Positions 32,654 through 44,800 of a stretch of 64,000 nt of DNA are shown here, piece by piece. Position numbers and translations under genes: made by a program. Source of the DNA: Plasmopara viticola. Lineage: Eukaryota; Oomycota; Peronosporomycetes; Peronosporales; Peronosporaceae. The DNA lies in NCBI GenBank assembly GCA_001695595.3, contig MBPM02000021.1, positions 124,001-188,000 on the forward strand, in the 5' to 3' direction. The notes below the pieces were generated by a model. It saw only the letters and a program-made list of their open reading frames with translations. It did no database searches and was not told the DNA's origin. Every line of letters starts with the position of its first letter. Position 1 is the stretch's first letter.

Positions 32654-34687
32654 CTATTCGGCAGAGCTCTGGAGTCCTGCCTGTTGCTTGTGGGTTTGCT
32701 GATTCACTTGGTCACGCACCTGCGACGCCTTGTGCAAGAGCTGAATCATCTGTTCCTTCAACACGGGGTCCTCCTTCGTTCGTTCGCGACCTTGGACGAC
32801 CACTGACGTCTCGACGTAACTGCTCAATGGCACCAGATCCGACGACGTGGTGTTCTTGGTCGTTTGCGTGCCCATTCGAAGCGCGGGGACGAGTTGCGAG
32901 GATGCAGCCATGGCCCGGGCGACTTTACTCTGCGCTTCTCTTCGCTCTTGCACCATGACCATAGCCAAGTGCGCCAGATTCTGCATCGTAGCAATCTGGG
33001 ACTCTTGAAGAGACTCACGAGGTGCCGTATCCAGCACGCACACGGCACCGACGCACTCATTATCGACTGTAAACAGCGGTGCACCAGCCAAGAAGCGCAC
33101 GGCAAGCGAGCCAGTGACAAACGGGTTGGTCCGAAACCGCGGGTCGCGCAAAGTATCCATCACGATAAGAGGTCGCTGGTCGCGCACAGGGTACTCACAA
33201 AAGCTAAAGTCACGGGGCACTTCCGACTCCTTGACGTTCACTGCACTCTTGAACCACTGCCGGTTCTCGTCCACTAAACTCACGACCGCGTACTTGCACG
33301 CAAGGGTCTGGGCGGCCAAGTCACACAGTGTATCGTAAATATCCACCTGTTCGTCCGTCGTGCCGCCACTGTCTTTCTCCTGCGCATCGAGTCGGAGTCG
33401 ATCCATCAAGGCGTTCACCATCAGCTTGCTCTCTTCGTCTCGAGCAGCAAGCTGTTGTAACCAAGCAATGCCAACCAGATCGGGGACAGCCGAGACTTGG
33501 GTACCGGGCAAAGCTAGCGCGTACTCTTCGACTGCGTCTCGTAGGATACTATTGTTCACCCCGTTCGGCAGCGCAATGTCAGTGACCGTGACTCCATTCG
33601 CTGCGGCAGCCACAGCAGCTGCGGCCGTCAAATTTGCCTCCTGTTCCCGATCAGCTGCAAGGGTGGACGAGCTACCCATGCACGCTTTACACACTCGAAG
33701 TGTCGTGAGGCCCACGGTCTGCAAGTCGACGCTTTTGTACACTGAACACGCGCGACAAATGATCTCGCCACACGCACGACAATGATGTCGACGTCGAGTG
33801 TTGGTGAACGATTTAAAGCACAAGTGGCAACAGGCGCGATCCTTGTCATTCACCCACGTGGGGACGCGCCGTTTGGTCAATTCCCTCGAAATGCGTCGAC
33901 GGCTAATGGCTTCTTCAATGCCACCGACAGACTCGGCCCAGTGTGCTAACAACGCACGGTTCCACCGCCGTTTCGAGCGTGCCCCGGGGGGCTGTCGAAT
34001 ACTACACGCAAATGTGGCTTCCACGATAGGTTCGTCCGGATGAGGACGAAAGATAAAGCCACATTTGGACACACTGGCACGATCGAGTTTATACGAGTCG
34101 GACAAAGGTGGACACTCGGCTTGATCAATGGATTCATACAGACACACCCCGACCGACGAGTCTCGTTGCGACGCAGACCGACTCGTCACGAGGTGCGTGT
34201 CCCCATCAACAAACGCCGACGACAGGACCCCTGCGTACTCGAGAAAGCACAAATCCACGCCAGCGTGGCCACCAAGACTCGCGACGCCCTTTTTGGCACG
34301 AGCGGCCATCCACTTGATACTCAACGCCTCGGATTCATTCTGTTCTCGATGAAAGAGCACGGCAGCGTCGGCAAAGTACTCACGGAGCTGCAATTGCATC
34401 AGAGACCGCAAGTCGACCGTGCTTTGGGCGAGAAAAATGTCCATGACATCGTCGAGCGAGGCACGCACAGTGGCAATGGCTTGGATCGAGTACGTGAGGC
34501 CACCTTTCTGTCGATCTTCAAACAACTGGACGCCCTTGCGCTCGTGCAGCAGCGTCCACTCGACTTCGGGCTGGCGGACCAAGTCGGGCACAAGAGAGCG
34601 GCCCCACGACAAGAGCTCGGCTTGCTCGGTTTCCGATACCGTGGGCGATTTAAAAAAGCCAGCGCGAAGCGGCAGTGACCGCCCCAT
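32654..34687 (-). CDS. START-like / FYVE / GAF domain protein
   Basis: Single exon, 677 residues from ATG 34687; the frame is open further upstream but lacks another ATG. The N-terminal 260 residues (from WTLLHERKGVQLFED) look like the START-like lipid-binding domain that precedes FYVE in many oomycete proteins. A FYVE zinc finger follows: WVND at about 278, C-x2-C pairs (CHLCFKSF, CRACGEIICRAC) and the phosphoinositide-binding RRRHHCR motif. It targets membranes rich in phosphatidylinositol 3-phosphate, such as endosomes. After an Ala-rich linker, a GAF domain covers about 450-610 (LAAQTLACKYAVVSLVDEN ... FCEYPVRDQRPLIV ... FLAGAPLFT), which may bind a small ligand. The C-terminus is Gln-rich and helical. 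FYVE-GAF combinations are a known oomycete expansion. A membrane-trafficking or signalling role is inferred. Confidence 0.88.
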   Translation of the reverse strand: MGRSLPLRAGFFKSPTVSETEQAELLSWGRSLVPDLVRQPEVEWTLLHERKGVQLFEDRQKGGLTYSIQAIATVRASLDDVMDIFLAQSTVDLRSLMQLQLREYFADAAVLFHREQNESEALSIKWMAARAKKGVASLGGHAGVDLCFLEYAGVLSSAFVDGDTHLVTSRSASQRDSSVGVCLYESIDQAECPPLSDSYKLDRASVSKCGFIFRPHPDEPIVEATFACSIRQPPGARSKRRWNRALLAHWAESVGGIEEAISRRRISRELTKRRVPTWVNDKDRACCHLCFKSFTNTRRRHHCRACGEIICRACSVYKSVDLQTVGLTTLRVCKACMGSSSTLAADREQEANLTAAAAVAAAANGVTVTDIALPNGVNNSILRDAVEEYALALPGTQVSAVPDLVGIAWLQQLAARDEESKLMVNALMDRLRLDAQEKDSGGTTDEQVDIYDTLCDLAAQTLACKYAVVSLVDENRQWFKSAVNVKESEVPRDFSFCEYPVRDQRPLIVMDTLRDPRFRTNPFVTGSLAVRFLAGAPLFTVDNECVGAVCVLDTAPRESLQESQIATMQNLAHLAMVMVQERREAQSKVARAMAASSQLVPALRMGTQTTKNTTSSDLVPLSSYVETSVVVQGRERTKEDPVLKEQMIQLLHKASQVRDQVNQQTHKQQAGLQSSAE

Positions 34688-35927
34688 GGCGAGCTCGTTG
34701 CTGGTGGCGTGAGAAGAGCAAAAGTGCCGAGGGCCGGTGAGCAAAAGCGATCGAGGACGGACGACTGGCCCTATAGTTGGAAGGTTGTCTGGCCGGTTTC
34801 AAAAGACGATATCGGTTTCAACGAGGACGTGAGCGACGAGCCACGCGAAGTAACGCGAAGCGACAATCACCAAATGGTCACGAGCGCGGCTATGCAAGGC
34901 AATCATTCGCGTCGCCCCTCCTGCTTGGAGCGTAATCTTTGCAAGATAGCGGGGTCGAAAAAGAATTTTGCGAACCAAGTCATCCCTTCAATTCAAGGCG
35001 CAAAAAGATTGGTGGTGGCTGCATTGGTCCACGATCCGTCATCAACCCGAGCCATATGGTGCCCATCTATCACATAGTATAACCAATGCAAATCGTCGCT
35101 AGTGATTGTGCTCGATTGACAGGGTCTCTCCGGCCAGCCACGCTGCGCGCTTTGCGTGCGCTTAAGCGATTGGAACGCTGGAGAGAGCGATGCGTGGCTT
35201 CCTGGTGAGTTTTGGGCGGGATCGTCCTTTGCAAATCGCCTTGCACTCGTGTATGCGTATTTTTGTTCTTGTTAGCTCGCTAAACCTATCGTGTAGCCAC
35301 GTCAGTCAGAATAACTACGCTTTTTAGTTTTTGCAATGGAAGGCTTTCATTTGCAAAGGCTGCTTAATTATAGCTTGGACTTTGCTAAATTTCGCCGTTT
35401 CGGGGAGAAAAAGAGGCGAGCCATGTGTATCGCTTCCTCTTATACTGTATAATGTAAATTTACAGACGCCAGGATCAGTCCCGTGTATTCTTATACGCAC
35501 GCGGAACTTTGCAAACATAATATTCGCTGAATACCGGTAGACGGCTGAAGTGACGTGGGATATACTTATTACCGGAGAGGTCTCAGCACCATGCCCCCCA
35601 TGGTACACTGTACAAAGCCGGGGTCGGGTGTACAGTATAACTCGTCGACCGACCATCACTCTGCCCCGAGTCCCCTCATCCACGAAGCCCCCCCTCTCGC
35701 TTCCGCCTCCCCCCCTCCATTTCGCACTCTGAAAGCCACGCGGAAACACTCGCGCTTTTATTCGCCAACCTTTCCATAGTGACCACGTCAGCCCTCACTC
35801 GCGCGGGAGACACCCACAGCCTCCCCGCCGTTCGCCGTCCCAAGGTCGGTACCAACATGCTCCTCCTCGTCCTTCTCTCTTCTCTTTATTCACCATTTCT
35901 CTCTCCATTTGCTTAGATACGTTAGAC
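34688..35927. other. Divergent promoter region (FYVE gene / Tup1-like gene)
   Basis: About 1.2 kb between two divergent genes. The last 60 bp before ATG 35928 are CT-rich (CTTTATTCACCATTTCTCTC), resembling an oomycete initiator and pyrimidine leader. Near 35137 and 35192 GCCACGC and GCGTGGC form the ends of an imperfect hairpin. Near 35607-35638, GGTACACTGTAC and GTGTACAGTATA are similar palindromic motifs about 20 bp apart. Confidence 0.45.
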
Positions 35928-38170
35928 ATGTACACGTCGTCCGCCCCTGGCCCGGCCCGTGGTCGGAGCGGGAACCCAAATGCGGGTGTGCCACCACAAC
36001 AGCAGCCACAACAGCTCCGCGGTCCGTCGTCGGGGAACCCTGGGGCTCCACCACAACTCGCTACAGCCGCTACTAGCCGCGTAGGCGAGATGCTGGACCA
36101 GGTCAAGGTCGAGTACGAAGCTGCCATTCAACAGCTGAACATGGCCAAGATGGAACAGCTCGAGATGGAACGTAAGATTCAGTCACAGGTGGTCGAGATG
36201 GACCAGATTCAGCAATCGCTCAAGGCCCTCGAAGCCAATCACCGCCGCATTCGACAGCAGTATGAAGAAGACATGTTGCGAATGCGCAGACAGCTCGAGA
36301 CGGGTCAAGTGCAGCAGCAGGTCGCGCCTCCACAGCAATCGATGGCTGCTAAGCTGCCTGCCAAACGCTCGCGCGCTTCCCCTGCTACTGGCGGGATGCA
36401 GGACGAATCGTCGTCGCTGATGTCGAACCTGGTTGCAGCTGCGACGTCTTCCCGTGCTGGATCCGCAAACACGCAGCAGCGTGGGAATGTTAGCTCGCCT
36501 GTGCGTGTTGTGCCTGTGCAGCCAGCTTCACGAAGCTTGCAGCAGCTTGGCCAGCAACCGCCGCAGCTGCCGCTTCCGCCTCAAGGAGGCAATGGCAATC
36601 CGCCTCCACAGCTCAACCCACTGGATACAAGCAACACAAACATGACGCCGTCATCACGTCGTATGCCGAGCATCAATAGTGATATGAATGGCAAGGATCG
36701 AGCAGCAAATTCTCCTCCAGCGATGAAAAAGTCGAAACTCAATGGCTCTGAGACGAGTATTCCTAGCCTGAATGGAAATGGGAAGAGCGCGCTTCCTACT
36801 GTTGCTTCAGATGGTAGCAACGCTTCGACGTCCAGTGGCATTCTTCCTCAAGTATCGAAGATGAATCGAGACCAAGGATCTGCGAGCGCAAGCTCGAGTC
36901 CTAGCGCTGCTAGTGCCAACCAGTCGCAAGGCGCTTCGTCTAGCATCTCAAAGACTGAGAATGAAAATAATGAGACGAGTCGTTCCATGTCCAACTCATC
37001 AACGACGCTGTCGGCTACTTCGGGTAACAACACGACGCAAAAGAGCTCGAATACTAAGGCCAGTCGTCTCAATTGGAGCTGTGTCTACTCATCGAAGACA
37101 AGCATGTCTTACCAAGAGTCGGAGCGTCCGGCGGCTGAGATGCACCAGTCTATGGACCACCAGAGCGTCGTCTGTTGCGTTCGCTTTTCGTCGGACGGAA
37201 CCATGATGGCGTCAGGGTGCCACAAGACGGCACAGGTTTTTGACGTCAAGACAGGGGATCGTAAGTATCTGGTCTCCCGTCCAGCTGGTTCTGGACATAC
37301 CCCAACGTCGCAATCGAACGCTGCAGCAAACGAGCCCGATGACGCATACGTTCGCGCAGTGTGTTTTTCGCCAGATTGCACCAAGCTTGTGGCTGGGATG
37401 CCACAGAATACAATTCGTATCTGGGATATTGGTTCGAACGAGGAAGGTCTCGCCATGACTGGCCACGAGTCGGAGATTTACTCGTTGGACTATGTGAACG
37501 ATTTGATTGTTTCTGGTTCAGGGGATCGCAAGGTGCGCTTGTGGGATGCGCGCAACGGTCAGTGCAAGAAGATTTTCGGCAATGAAAGTGGTGGCCCATC
37601 AGATGGTGTCACGTCAGTCGCGCTGTCGCCGGATGGACGACTTCTTGCTGCTGCGTCGCTGGACAAGGTCGTCCGGATTTGGGATACGGAGACGGCGCAA
37701 TTACTAGATCGACTTGAAGGCCATAGTGACTCGGTGTACTCAATTGCATTCTCGCCAGATGGCAAAAACGTAATTTCTGGCTCACTTGATCGCAACATCA
37801 TGCTCTGGGACGTCTGTGCCCAAGGTCGTACGACCACACGGCCACGTATGCTGTTTCAAGGTCATAAGGACTTCGTGCTTTCTGTGGCCTACACGCCAGA
37901 TGGAAGGTGCGATTATGTTTATGCTGCTGTGAATGTCAGAGGTTGGTTGCTAATTGTCCGTTGTTGGTATTGTTTAGGTGGTTAATGTCCGGGTCAAAAG
38001 ACCGATCCGTGGTCTTCTGGGACCCGCGATCGTCTCGCTCTGTGCTGACACTGACGGGCTATCGGAATTCAGTCATCAGTGTGGCGTCGTCCCCCGCGTC
38101 TCCATACTTTGCAACGGGTAGCGGCGACTGCTTTGCTGTAATCTGGAAGTACCAGTGCCAGACTTTTTAA
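35928..38170 (+). CDS. TUP1: Tup1/Groucho-type WD40 transcriptional co-repressor
   Basis: Two exons, 35928-37906 and 37978-38170, with a 71-bp intron (GTGCGA...TTTAG) splitting an Arg codon; 723 residues. Residues about 50-130 form a coiled coil beginning [16 protein letters not shown], like the Tup1 tetramerisation and Ssn6-binding region. About 130-385 is a long Gln/Ser/Asn/Pro-rich disordered stretch, with basic runs such as KRSRAS. From about 400 to the end lie WD40 repeats forming a seven-bladed propeller (repeat ends [46 protein letters not shown]). Tup1 is recruited by DNA-binding proteins to repress genes in the nucleus; in Phytophthora-type organisms WD40 co-repressors of this kind have been linked to sporulation control, which I only infer here. 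Missing the small second exon would delete the last two blades. Confidence 0.9.
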
Positions 38171-38586
38171 TCTATACAGAAGCGACGGTCAAGTCGACGC
38201 GATGCATTTCAAGCACTTAGGACAGGATATATCGAGATTGCGTGGAGAGGTAGTTAGTTCATTGCGCGCGTGAGGCTGACACGGGTAGAAAGGCATCGAT
38301 CATGATTCAAACAATGAAATGAACGACTTTAGTGCGATGCTCGACCAGACAATTAGCACGTTGCTCCACAGTGCGTGGTCGTTGCATTCACCTAAAGTGA
38401 TGACAGAGAAGAGTGCGTGTGCAATGGCAAGCTAGAGGTAAAACAAGCACGTTGTGTAGCCAAATTAGGGGTACATGTAGAAACGAAACGTGCCGAAAGA
38501 CCTTTTTTTGTTGCATGTACCCTTTTTCAGATGTCGAGCCTTTATTTTTTTAAAAATACAATCACTCTGGACGCAAAGAAAGCAGA
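38171..38586. other. Intergenic, between Tup1-like and helical membrane protein
   Basis: About 415 bp between two plus-strand genes. TCACTCT at 38562-38568, 19 bp before ATG 38587, fits the YTCANTYY core of the oomycete initiator, but such a short match is weak. Confidence 0.4.
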
Positions 38587-39944
38587 ATGCGCACTCGGGT
38601 GGGACCTCGGTTGCAAGCTCTGTCTTCGCTTCTGACGGGCTTGACGGCGTCACGACCGACGTATTTAAGAATTCAATGGAGTTTGGACGTGCGTAGACGG
38701 CACTTAAGCACGGACAAGTCGCGCCACGCGCTGTCTCGAGTGCCCGCACCGGTTCATATGAGTGAACCCGAGATGGTACGGCGTTTAATGCGCAGTCAAC
38801 GCGTTTGGTGGTGGATGGGCGGGTTTGTACTCAGTGGTGTGGGTCTCGTGGCGTTTGGTCCAGAATTAAAGCTTGGTATGAGCAAACACACGGCGGAAGT
38901 CGCGTCGCGTTCGCTCCAGGACGAGACGCTCCGGGATAATTCGCGTGAATTGGCGTCTCAGATTGTCCAGACCGTGCTCAATGATCCAAAAGTGTTGGCT
39001 CAAGCTTCTCAATTTCTACAACGGGTACGAAGTATGGCATGTACTGATATGATGGCACAAAATGCTGATAAAGGTAGTGGGTTAAACGGTGCAATCATTT
39101 TAATTTTGAGTATGATGGGTTGCGGTAGCTTGTCGTCATGGAGTCGACGCGTGAAGCTCTTCGGACGCTTGTGATCCATACCCTCAATGATCCCATGACT
39201 CGAACGCAGGTGGTGGACCTTACCAAGCACACAGTAGCCGCTTTAGTAGAAGATCCCAAGACCTTGCGTCAAGTCGTCGACTTATTGCGGTCGACGATTG
39301 TTGATCCACAAGCCAAGGAAGCTCTGTTTTTGCTACTGGCGCAAGTCATGCGCGATGAAAAGACGCGTGCAAACTTGGCGCAGTTGATAACGCAGACGTT
39401 CATGCAAGATATTGTCAAGGAGACGGTAAGCAAGACACTGGGAGACTCAGTGCACGAAGTCTTGAGTCGTGGCGATGTGCAGAATCATGCCAAAGAGTTT
39501 GTGAGTGGCGTGGTACAAGACCAAACGGTACAAGCCCAGAGTGGAGACGCAATTTGGGGTACCGTTCTGTACGCACTGACCCCGACGTGGTTGTCATGGA
39601 TGTGGGCGCATCCAGAAGAAATGGCTACTGAAGAGGGAGTTTCAGCTTTGGCTGAAGTATCGAAAGTGATGGTTGCAGCTGCTGTTGCAGAGAGCGAATT
39701 AGAAAAGACCAAGCATGAAGAACTCATGGAGGCAGAGAAGCAAGAAGAAGAGACGACCGCAACAAAGTCTTGGACAAGTCTTTTTAAGCGGCTTAGACCA
39801 TCCTTTGGTCGCAAAGAGACAGTGGTGAACACCACGCATGACTTGACTCCGCTTGATTCAGCTGTAAAAGAAGAGGAAGCACCCACTGCATCATTACAAG
39901 CAGAACTAGAACCAGTGCCTCGTACAGCGGCTTTGTCTGATTAA
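38587..39944 (+). CDS. Probable mitochondrial or membrane-anchored helical-repeat protein
   Basis: Two exons, 38587-39024 and 39129-39944, joined across a 104-bp intron (GTACGA...GGTAG); 417 residues. The N-terminus is rich in Arg, Ser and Leu and nearly free of acidic residues up to about 60 (RTRVGPRLQALSSLLTGLTASR), which looks like a mitochondrial presequence. A single hydrophobic segment (WWWMGGFVLSGVGLVAF, about 73-90) follows. About 110-255 contains tandem helical repeats with a shared pattern (TVLNDPKVLAQASQF, HTLNDPMTRTQVVDL, ALVEDPKTLRQVVDLL, VMRDEKTRANLAQLI). The C-terminus is acidic and charged. I do not recognise a named family. Topology suggests an inner-membrane anchor with a soluble helical domain. 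Its 3' end lies 86 bp from that of the convergent PH-domain gene. Confidence 0.75.
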
Positions 39945-40030
39945 GTAAGAGATGCTCAAGACCTGACAATTATTTTAATGCTTAGTTCGAGATAGGCTCC
40001 CTCTAATTACGTCTTGAAGGTAACGTGACG

Positions 40031-41515
40031 TTAAAACCGACCGTAAACAAGCGCGTCAAGACGCTGCACTTGTGTACGCAGCTCATTGTTTTGATGTTCA
40101 AGTCGTAGCTTTTCACTAACGACGAGCTGCTTTTCTTCGTGTGCAATGCTCAATTGTTGCTCTAGTTGGACTGCAGCAGTCTCGGCCTTCTGTGCCGATC
40201 GTCTCCATGCATCAAGCTCACGTCGTGTCTTTCGAAACTCGTATTCAGTGTGACTATGCTCGGCTGCTGTCACGCGTGCGGCATCCCGTAGCATCTGGAT
40301 CTCTTGCTGGAGCTCACGTTCACGCGTCTTGACTTGAGCGTTCTCGAGCTCAAGCGCGCGTAATGCTGCCTCAACTCGTTGCAGTATATGCAGCTCGGCT
40401 TGCGACGACTCATCTTCTCCAAGGATTCGACCACTTTGATGTTTGCCATTCAAGTGCTGCTGTGTTTGCAAAGAGACGCACGTTGACGAAAGTTCTTGTA
40501 ATGAAAGACACGACACAGCTCTGTTTGATTGTCGAGAGGAGGTCTCGTGTTTCTCGGTTCGTTCGACATCATTTTGACGTCTTGGAGCAAGTACAGATTC
40601 TTCATCATCTTCACAACTTGCTTGCTCTTTCTCGTCAGCGTCATCGCGTCGACTGCAGTGCGACAAAGGGCTACAACGATGGGAACTGTGTGAGACGTCG
40701 CTATCAGACGAAGAGGAGTAGTATGGGCTAGCAAGTTGGATATTTCGCTTTTTTCGCCATGCAGTCGGTGAAAGATTTGTTGACACGGAAGAAAGAGAGG
40801 AGACGGACAATAATTGCTTACTTGACTCAAGATCGTCAGCGGGTGAGCAGCTTGAAGAATCGACGGTATAATCCAACTCACTGATGGGCTGAGGGTCATC
40901 ACAGCGTCGACAAGAGAGCGCTTTGCCTTTTGGTGAACCACAAGGAAAAGTTGAAGACGAGTTGGTCTGATTGAGGTTCTGAACCGATTCTCTCTCCGAT
41001 TGAGCTAGCTCCGAGCTTCTCGTATCATTCATAGTCGACTTCTGATGTTTAGAGGGACTGGCCTGAAACGAAGAGAGTGGTGCCACCGGTGCAGCCACTG
41101 ATTCTCTTGAGAGGCTCACTTTCAACCTCTTTTGGTATACAAGTTGCTCCTGAAAATGCTGTACGTTTGCAATCCATTGCTGACACTGAGCAGCAGACGA
41201 TGCCATAAGATGTTGTTTCAGCACCTGACGCCTGGTCACACCTGGCGCATAGTATTCGAGCCTGCATCGCGTTTTATTCTTGGTTGCTACAACATCTACA
41301 AGTTGCGTAACCATGTCGATCTTGAGAGTCTCCCCATTATCGTCCCCATCCTCGCCTTCACGTTGTGAAACCGTCTGCAATTCCAGCAAATACTTTCCGT
41401 CACGCGCGACAAGATGACAGATACATGGTCTCCACTCAAACAGATTGGTCTCAGCACTGCGCACTTTTCGTTTTAATCGAACATCCAAGCTCTTCCCTCT
41501 GATGGCCATTGTCAT
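40031..41515 (-). CDS. PH domain and coiled-coil protein
   Basis: Single exon, 494 residues from ATG 41515. Residues about 1-125 resemble a pleckstrin-homology domain: basic early strands (RLKRKVRSAETNLFEWRPC), a central LVDVVATKNKTRC strand and the closing amphipathic helix with its Trp (QCQQWIANVQHFQEQL). About 130-370 is Ser-rich and disordered, with a CRRCDDPQP patch and several SSSSDSD-like acidic-serine runs that look phosphorylatable. Residues about 373-490 form a long coiled coil (ILQRVEAALRALELENAQVK and following heptads). PH domains bind phosphoinositides or proteins at membranes; the coiled coil suggests dimerisation. Partners and pathway are unknown. It lies between a convergent gene and the codirectional deubiquitinase gene. 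Confidence 0.75.
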   Translation of the reverse strand: MTMAIRGKSLDVRLKRKVRSAETNLFEWRPCICHLVARDGKYLLELQTVSQREGEDGDDNGETLKIDMVTQLVDVVATKNKTRCRLEYYAPGVTRRQVLKQHLMASSAAQCQQWIANVQHFQEQLVYQKRLKVSLSRESVAAPVAPLSSFQASPSKHQKSTMNDTRSSELAQSERESVQNLNQTNSSSTFPCGSPKGKALSCRRCDDPQPISELDYTVDSSSCSPADDLESSKQLLSVSSLSSVSTNLSPTAWRKKRNIQLASPYYSSSSDSDVSHSSHRCSPLSHCSRRDDADEKEQASCEDDEESVLAPRRQNDVERTEKHETSSRQSNRAVSCLSLQELSSTCVSLQTQQHLNGKHQSGRILGEDESSQAELHILQRVEAALRALELENAQVKTRERELQQEIQMLRDAARVTAAEHSHTEYEFRKTRRELDAWRRSAQKAETAAVQLEQQLSIAHEEKQLVVSEKLRLEHQNNELRTQVQRLDALVYGRF

Positions 41516-41880
41516 CGCTTTGAAACCGAGCAGATACGCAAGCGTCGCGTGAACCCGACGCAGTCGGTATAAAAAGAAGCAGTCACTGCGTAAGCTAAGT
41601 TAAGGTCTCTACAGCTTAATGCAAGCTAACTCCCACGTTTTAGGTGTAAATGTGGCAGGTTCGGTAGAAACGTTTTACTGTCACGGCAACTGGAGCTTTC
41701 AACCACGATTCAAATTGCTGATAATCTAAGTGCCACCTTTCTACATTCAGCATACTGGTCACTAAGAGGACTCCTTTCGCCTAGCTTGTCAGTCCTGTCA
41801 AGTACAAACGCAACATGTATCCAAAATTGACTGTAAACGAATCAAACGTCGCATTCTAAACGTGGATTAAAGCTTTAATC
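41516..41880. other. Intergenic, PH-gene promoter / USP 3' region
   Basis: About 365 bp separating the start of the PH gene from the stop of the deubiquitinase gene. A TATA-like run (TTTTTATACC on the gene strand) lies near 41570. No other feature is seen. Confidence 0.4.
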
Positions 41881-44800
41881 TTACTCTCGACGGATGTAGA
41901 ACAAGACGTACGCATTCGACGATACGGCAGCGTCGGGTGGTTTCGGACTCGTATGACTGTCATTGAATTCAAACCATTGCTTGGTTACTGGATTTTTTGC
42001 AACAGCTGTGTAGTGGCCACCCCCGAGACCGCCCATGTGTTCCGAGACCGCGTAAAGATCATAGAGTGGCTCCGCATCGCTTCTTGGTCCGATCACAAAG
42101 TCGGCGAGATCAAGCCCTTCCACAGGGAAATCGACTAATGTGGAAATCTTGTCCCGATGCATGTAGAACGAGTTTTGTGCATACCGAAAGCGTTTGAGGT
42201 GAAAAATCAATACCTTGGGCAGCGAAAAGAGATCAAACTTTTTAAACGCCCGCACGTGGGTCTTGCACTTTGGACAAAACCACGTATCAGCTTCACCAAG
42301 CTGTTCACGTTCCGTGAATTTGGTCAAACAATCAAAGAGCGTCAAAGATTCCATCTTGGTCGAGATTTTAAGACTATTCATCGACTCGTGGAGCTCTACA
42401 CGCTTTGCCGATCGTTCATCATACCCACGTTGGTACCTACAAGATCCAACATCCAATTCAATCAAAATGTCAACGCCTGTATCGTTCACAGGTATAAAAA
42501 GACTACTTACCCATGACGATTCCACTCGAGAGTCAAGTGAAATGGCCGTTTGGTAGACAATTTCAACGACTCGCGATCACAAACAAGGTCACTAATGTTT
42601 GTACTACCACTATCCACTTCAGTCAGATAAAGACGATACGAAGCTTGCGGATCTTTGCCACAGCCACTTCTATTCTCAACCTCATCCCTCGCTTTCGTTG
42701 CTACAAGACGATGGACAACTCGCCACACTTTGTCGTGCACTTCTGCCATGGTCCCTTTCCGGTCAATTGACACTAAAAGTGGCAAATTCACAAGTTCAAC
42801 TTCCACTCGTCGATGTTTTAAACCACCGTTTTCATCACCCGACAGATCGTGGCTGCCATCCATCGCACGTCCATCAACTGGTGACGTCATGGGCGCTTGA
42901 TGCTGCAGTTCCACGAGATAAAGGTGTTTTTTCGATTCGTCGTCCGACTCCAGCGTCCCTAAGCGTCGTGGTCCAGTATACGGACGGATTGAAGGTGACG
43001 AGAACAAGTACTCGGTCACAGGCAGCTCCAATTCGTACGCATGCAAGACGTGATCGCCTAGTCGTTCAATGGACATTTTGTCCGCATACGCTCGTACCAC
43101 GCGTTGGTTCCAGACTTCGACAAAGAAGATTCGAACCACTGGTAAGCCTGACAGTTCGCTTAACTTTTCTTTGGCATCAAATAGATTGCAGCCTTCTTTT
43201 GGGAGACGCAACGCGTACTTCATGGGAATGTCTCCATTGGCCCAAAAGAGCTGAACTTCGACACTAATTGTCTCTTTGCTCGGAATAGGCACGGAGAGAC
43301 TCATGTAGGGATCAAAGGTAATGGATTCGTTCCCACACTCTGGATTCGAACACGTCACATGACTCCGTAATTGACCCATAAAATTATCGACAATAATACT
43401 GTCATTTCGGCGAAGAAATTGCTGCCACTCCTCTCGTGCCACTTCGGAATCCGTGCGATCATTTCGCTCTACTGGAGTCGTATATGGTTTAGTTCTAACG
43501 CGATTCAAGTCTTCGTGGAGACCATCGAGCAAGAAATTCATCAATTCTTGACTATCTTGTTGCTGATACCCGGCAAACTGCGGCGCATACTGACCGATAA
43601 CGGACTTGAGCTCCGTGGGCGTGACGACGTGATATTCGTTGCTCCACATCTTGCGCAAGAGACTCGCAAACTTCACCGCCATCATTCCGCCCATTCCCAA
43701 CGGATTGTCTCGATTAATCTCCTTGGTAAAGAAGGGATGGCCCGTGGTTGGATCTTTCTTTAAAAAGTAATCTCTTAAAGGCGCAGTGTTGATCAAACAC
43801 TGAAGCATACTGTTCATAAAGCACGTATTGCCCAAGTTGGAAAGCCCGACCACTCCTGCCACTTCTGGACGACCACGTCCCGCTTCCTCTCGCCTGTACC
43901 CACTGTACGAAGACACTGAAGGGGAAAAAGTGACTGCAGAAGTACTTCGAGACGACTCGTTCACAGCCTTGTGCGTCCCAACAGGACACAACATTTCATC
44001 CTGTGCATCCATCCACGTCTTGATCCCGTCCACTTCCACTTCAATCCGCAAAGACTCATTCAATTGCTTCTCAACGTTTACCAAGCGAGCAATTCGCCAC
44101 TCGGGATAGTGCTTCCTCTCCACTTCTCTTCCCACCAGAATTTGATCCTCCACTTTAAAGTCACGCCAATTGCGAACCATTGTATGCAGCGGCGCTAATC
44201 TCGGCGATGTACGACTAAGCCATTCGTCCCATTTCGCTGTCCAACCACGATAATGCACTTTCACGTGACTCTCGTTCATGTCTAGAATGCGCGATTCGTA
44301 CCATTTCTTGTCGGTATCCATTGCATCAATCAACTGACCTCTTTCCAACGTAAAGCGCCACGCAACGGCTTGAATCTCACTGTAAAATTTCGAATGCCGC
44401 CAATCCTTTTCGTCTGTGGGTGCAAGAAACCGACCTTCGACCAATAAATGATGCAATTTCTCTTTTCCAGGCTTGTAATCGCGTGGTTCCAGCTGCAAAT
44501 CTTGTACCCGCACATTATCTGCTAGCATTTCTACGTCCTGAACGGTCTGAAAGCAACTAAATGGTCGAGTTTCCTTCCGAACTGCGCTTTGAAGCGGTTT
44601 CCACGGCGCGGTTTCATCCACTCGGTAACATACTTGCACCATCTTGCCAATGTTTTCCGCATAAATGTCGGGAAACGTAGGAGGAAGCTTCAACGTGGTT
44701 GCTGAATTCCAGATTTTCACTTGTAATTCCTTCAATAAACACGTTTCACTTGCAGTCACGATCAGTGGCTTCTGTTCGGCGTCGAGGAGTTCAATCGGCT

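Noticed and set aside
34040..34678. 212-codon plus-strand frame opposite the FYVE gene
   Set aside because: Antisense shadow of a gene with clear FYVE and GAF domains.
35324..35749. 141-codon minus frame upstream of the Tup1-like gene
   Set aside because: No recognised domain, lies in the promoter of a divergent gene pair, and low-complexity Gly/Arg start; likely chance.
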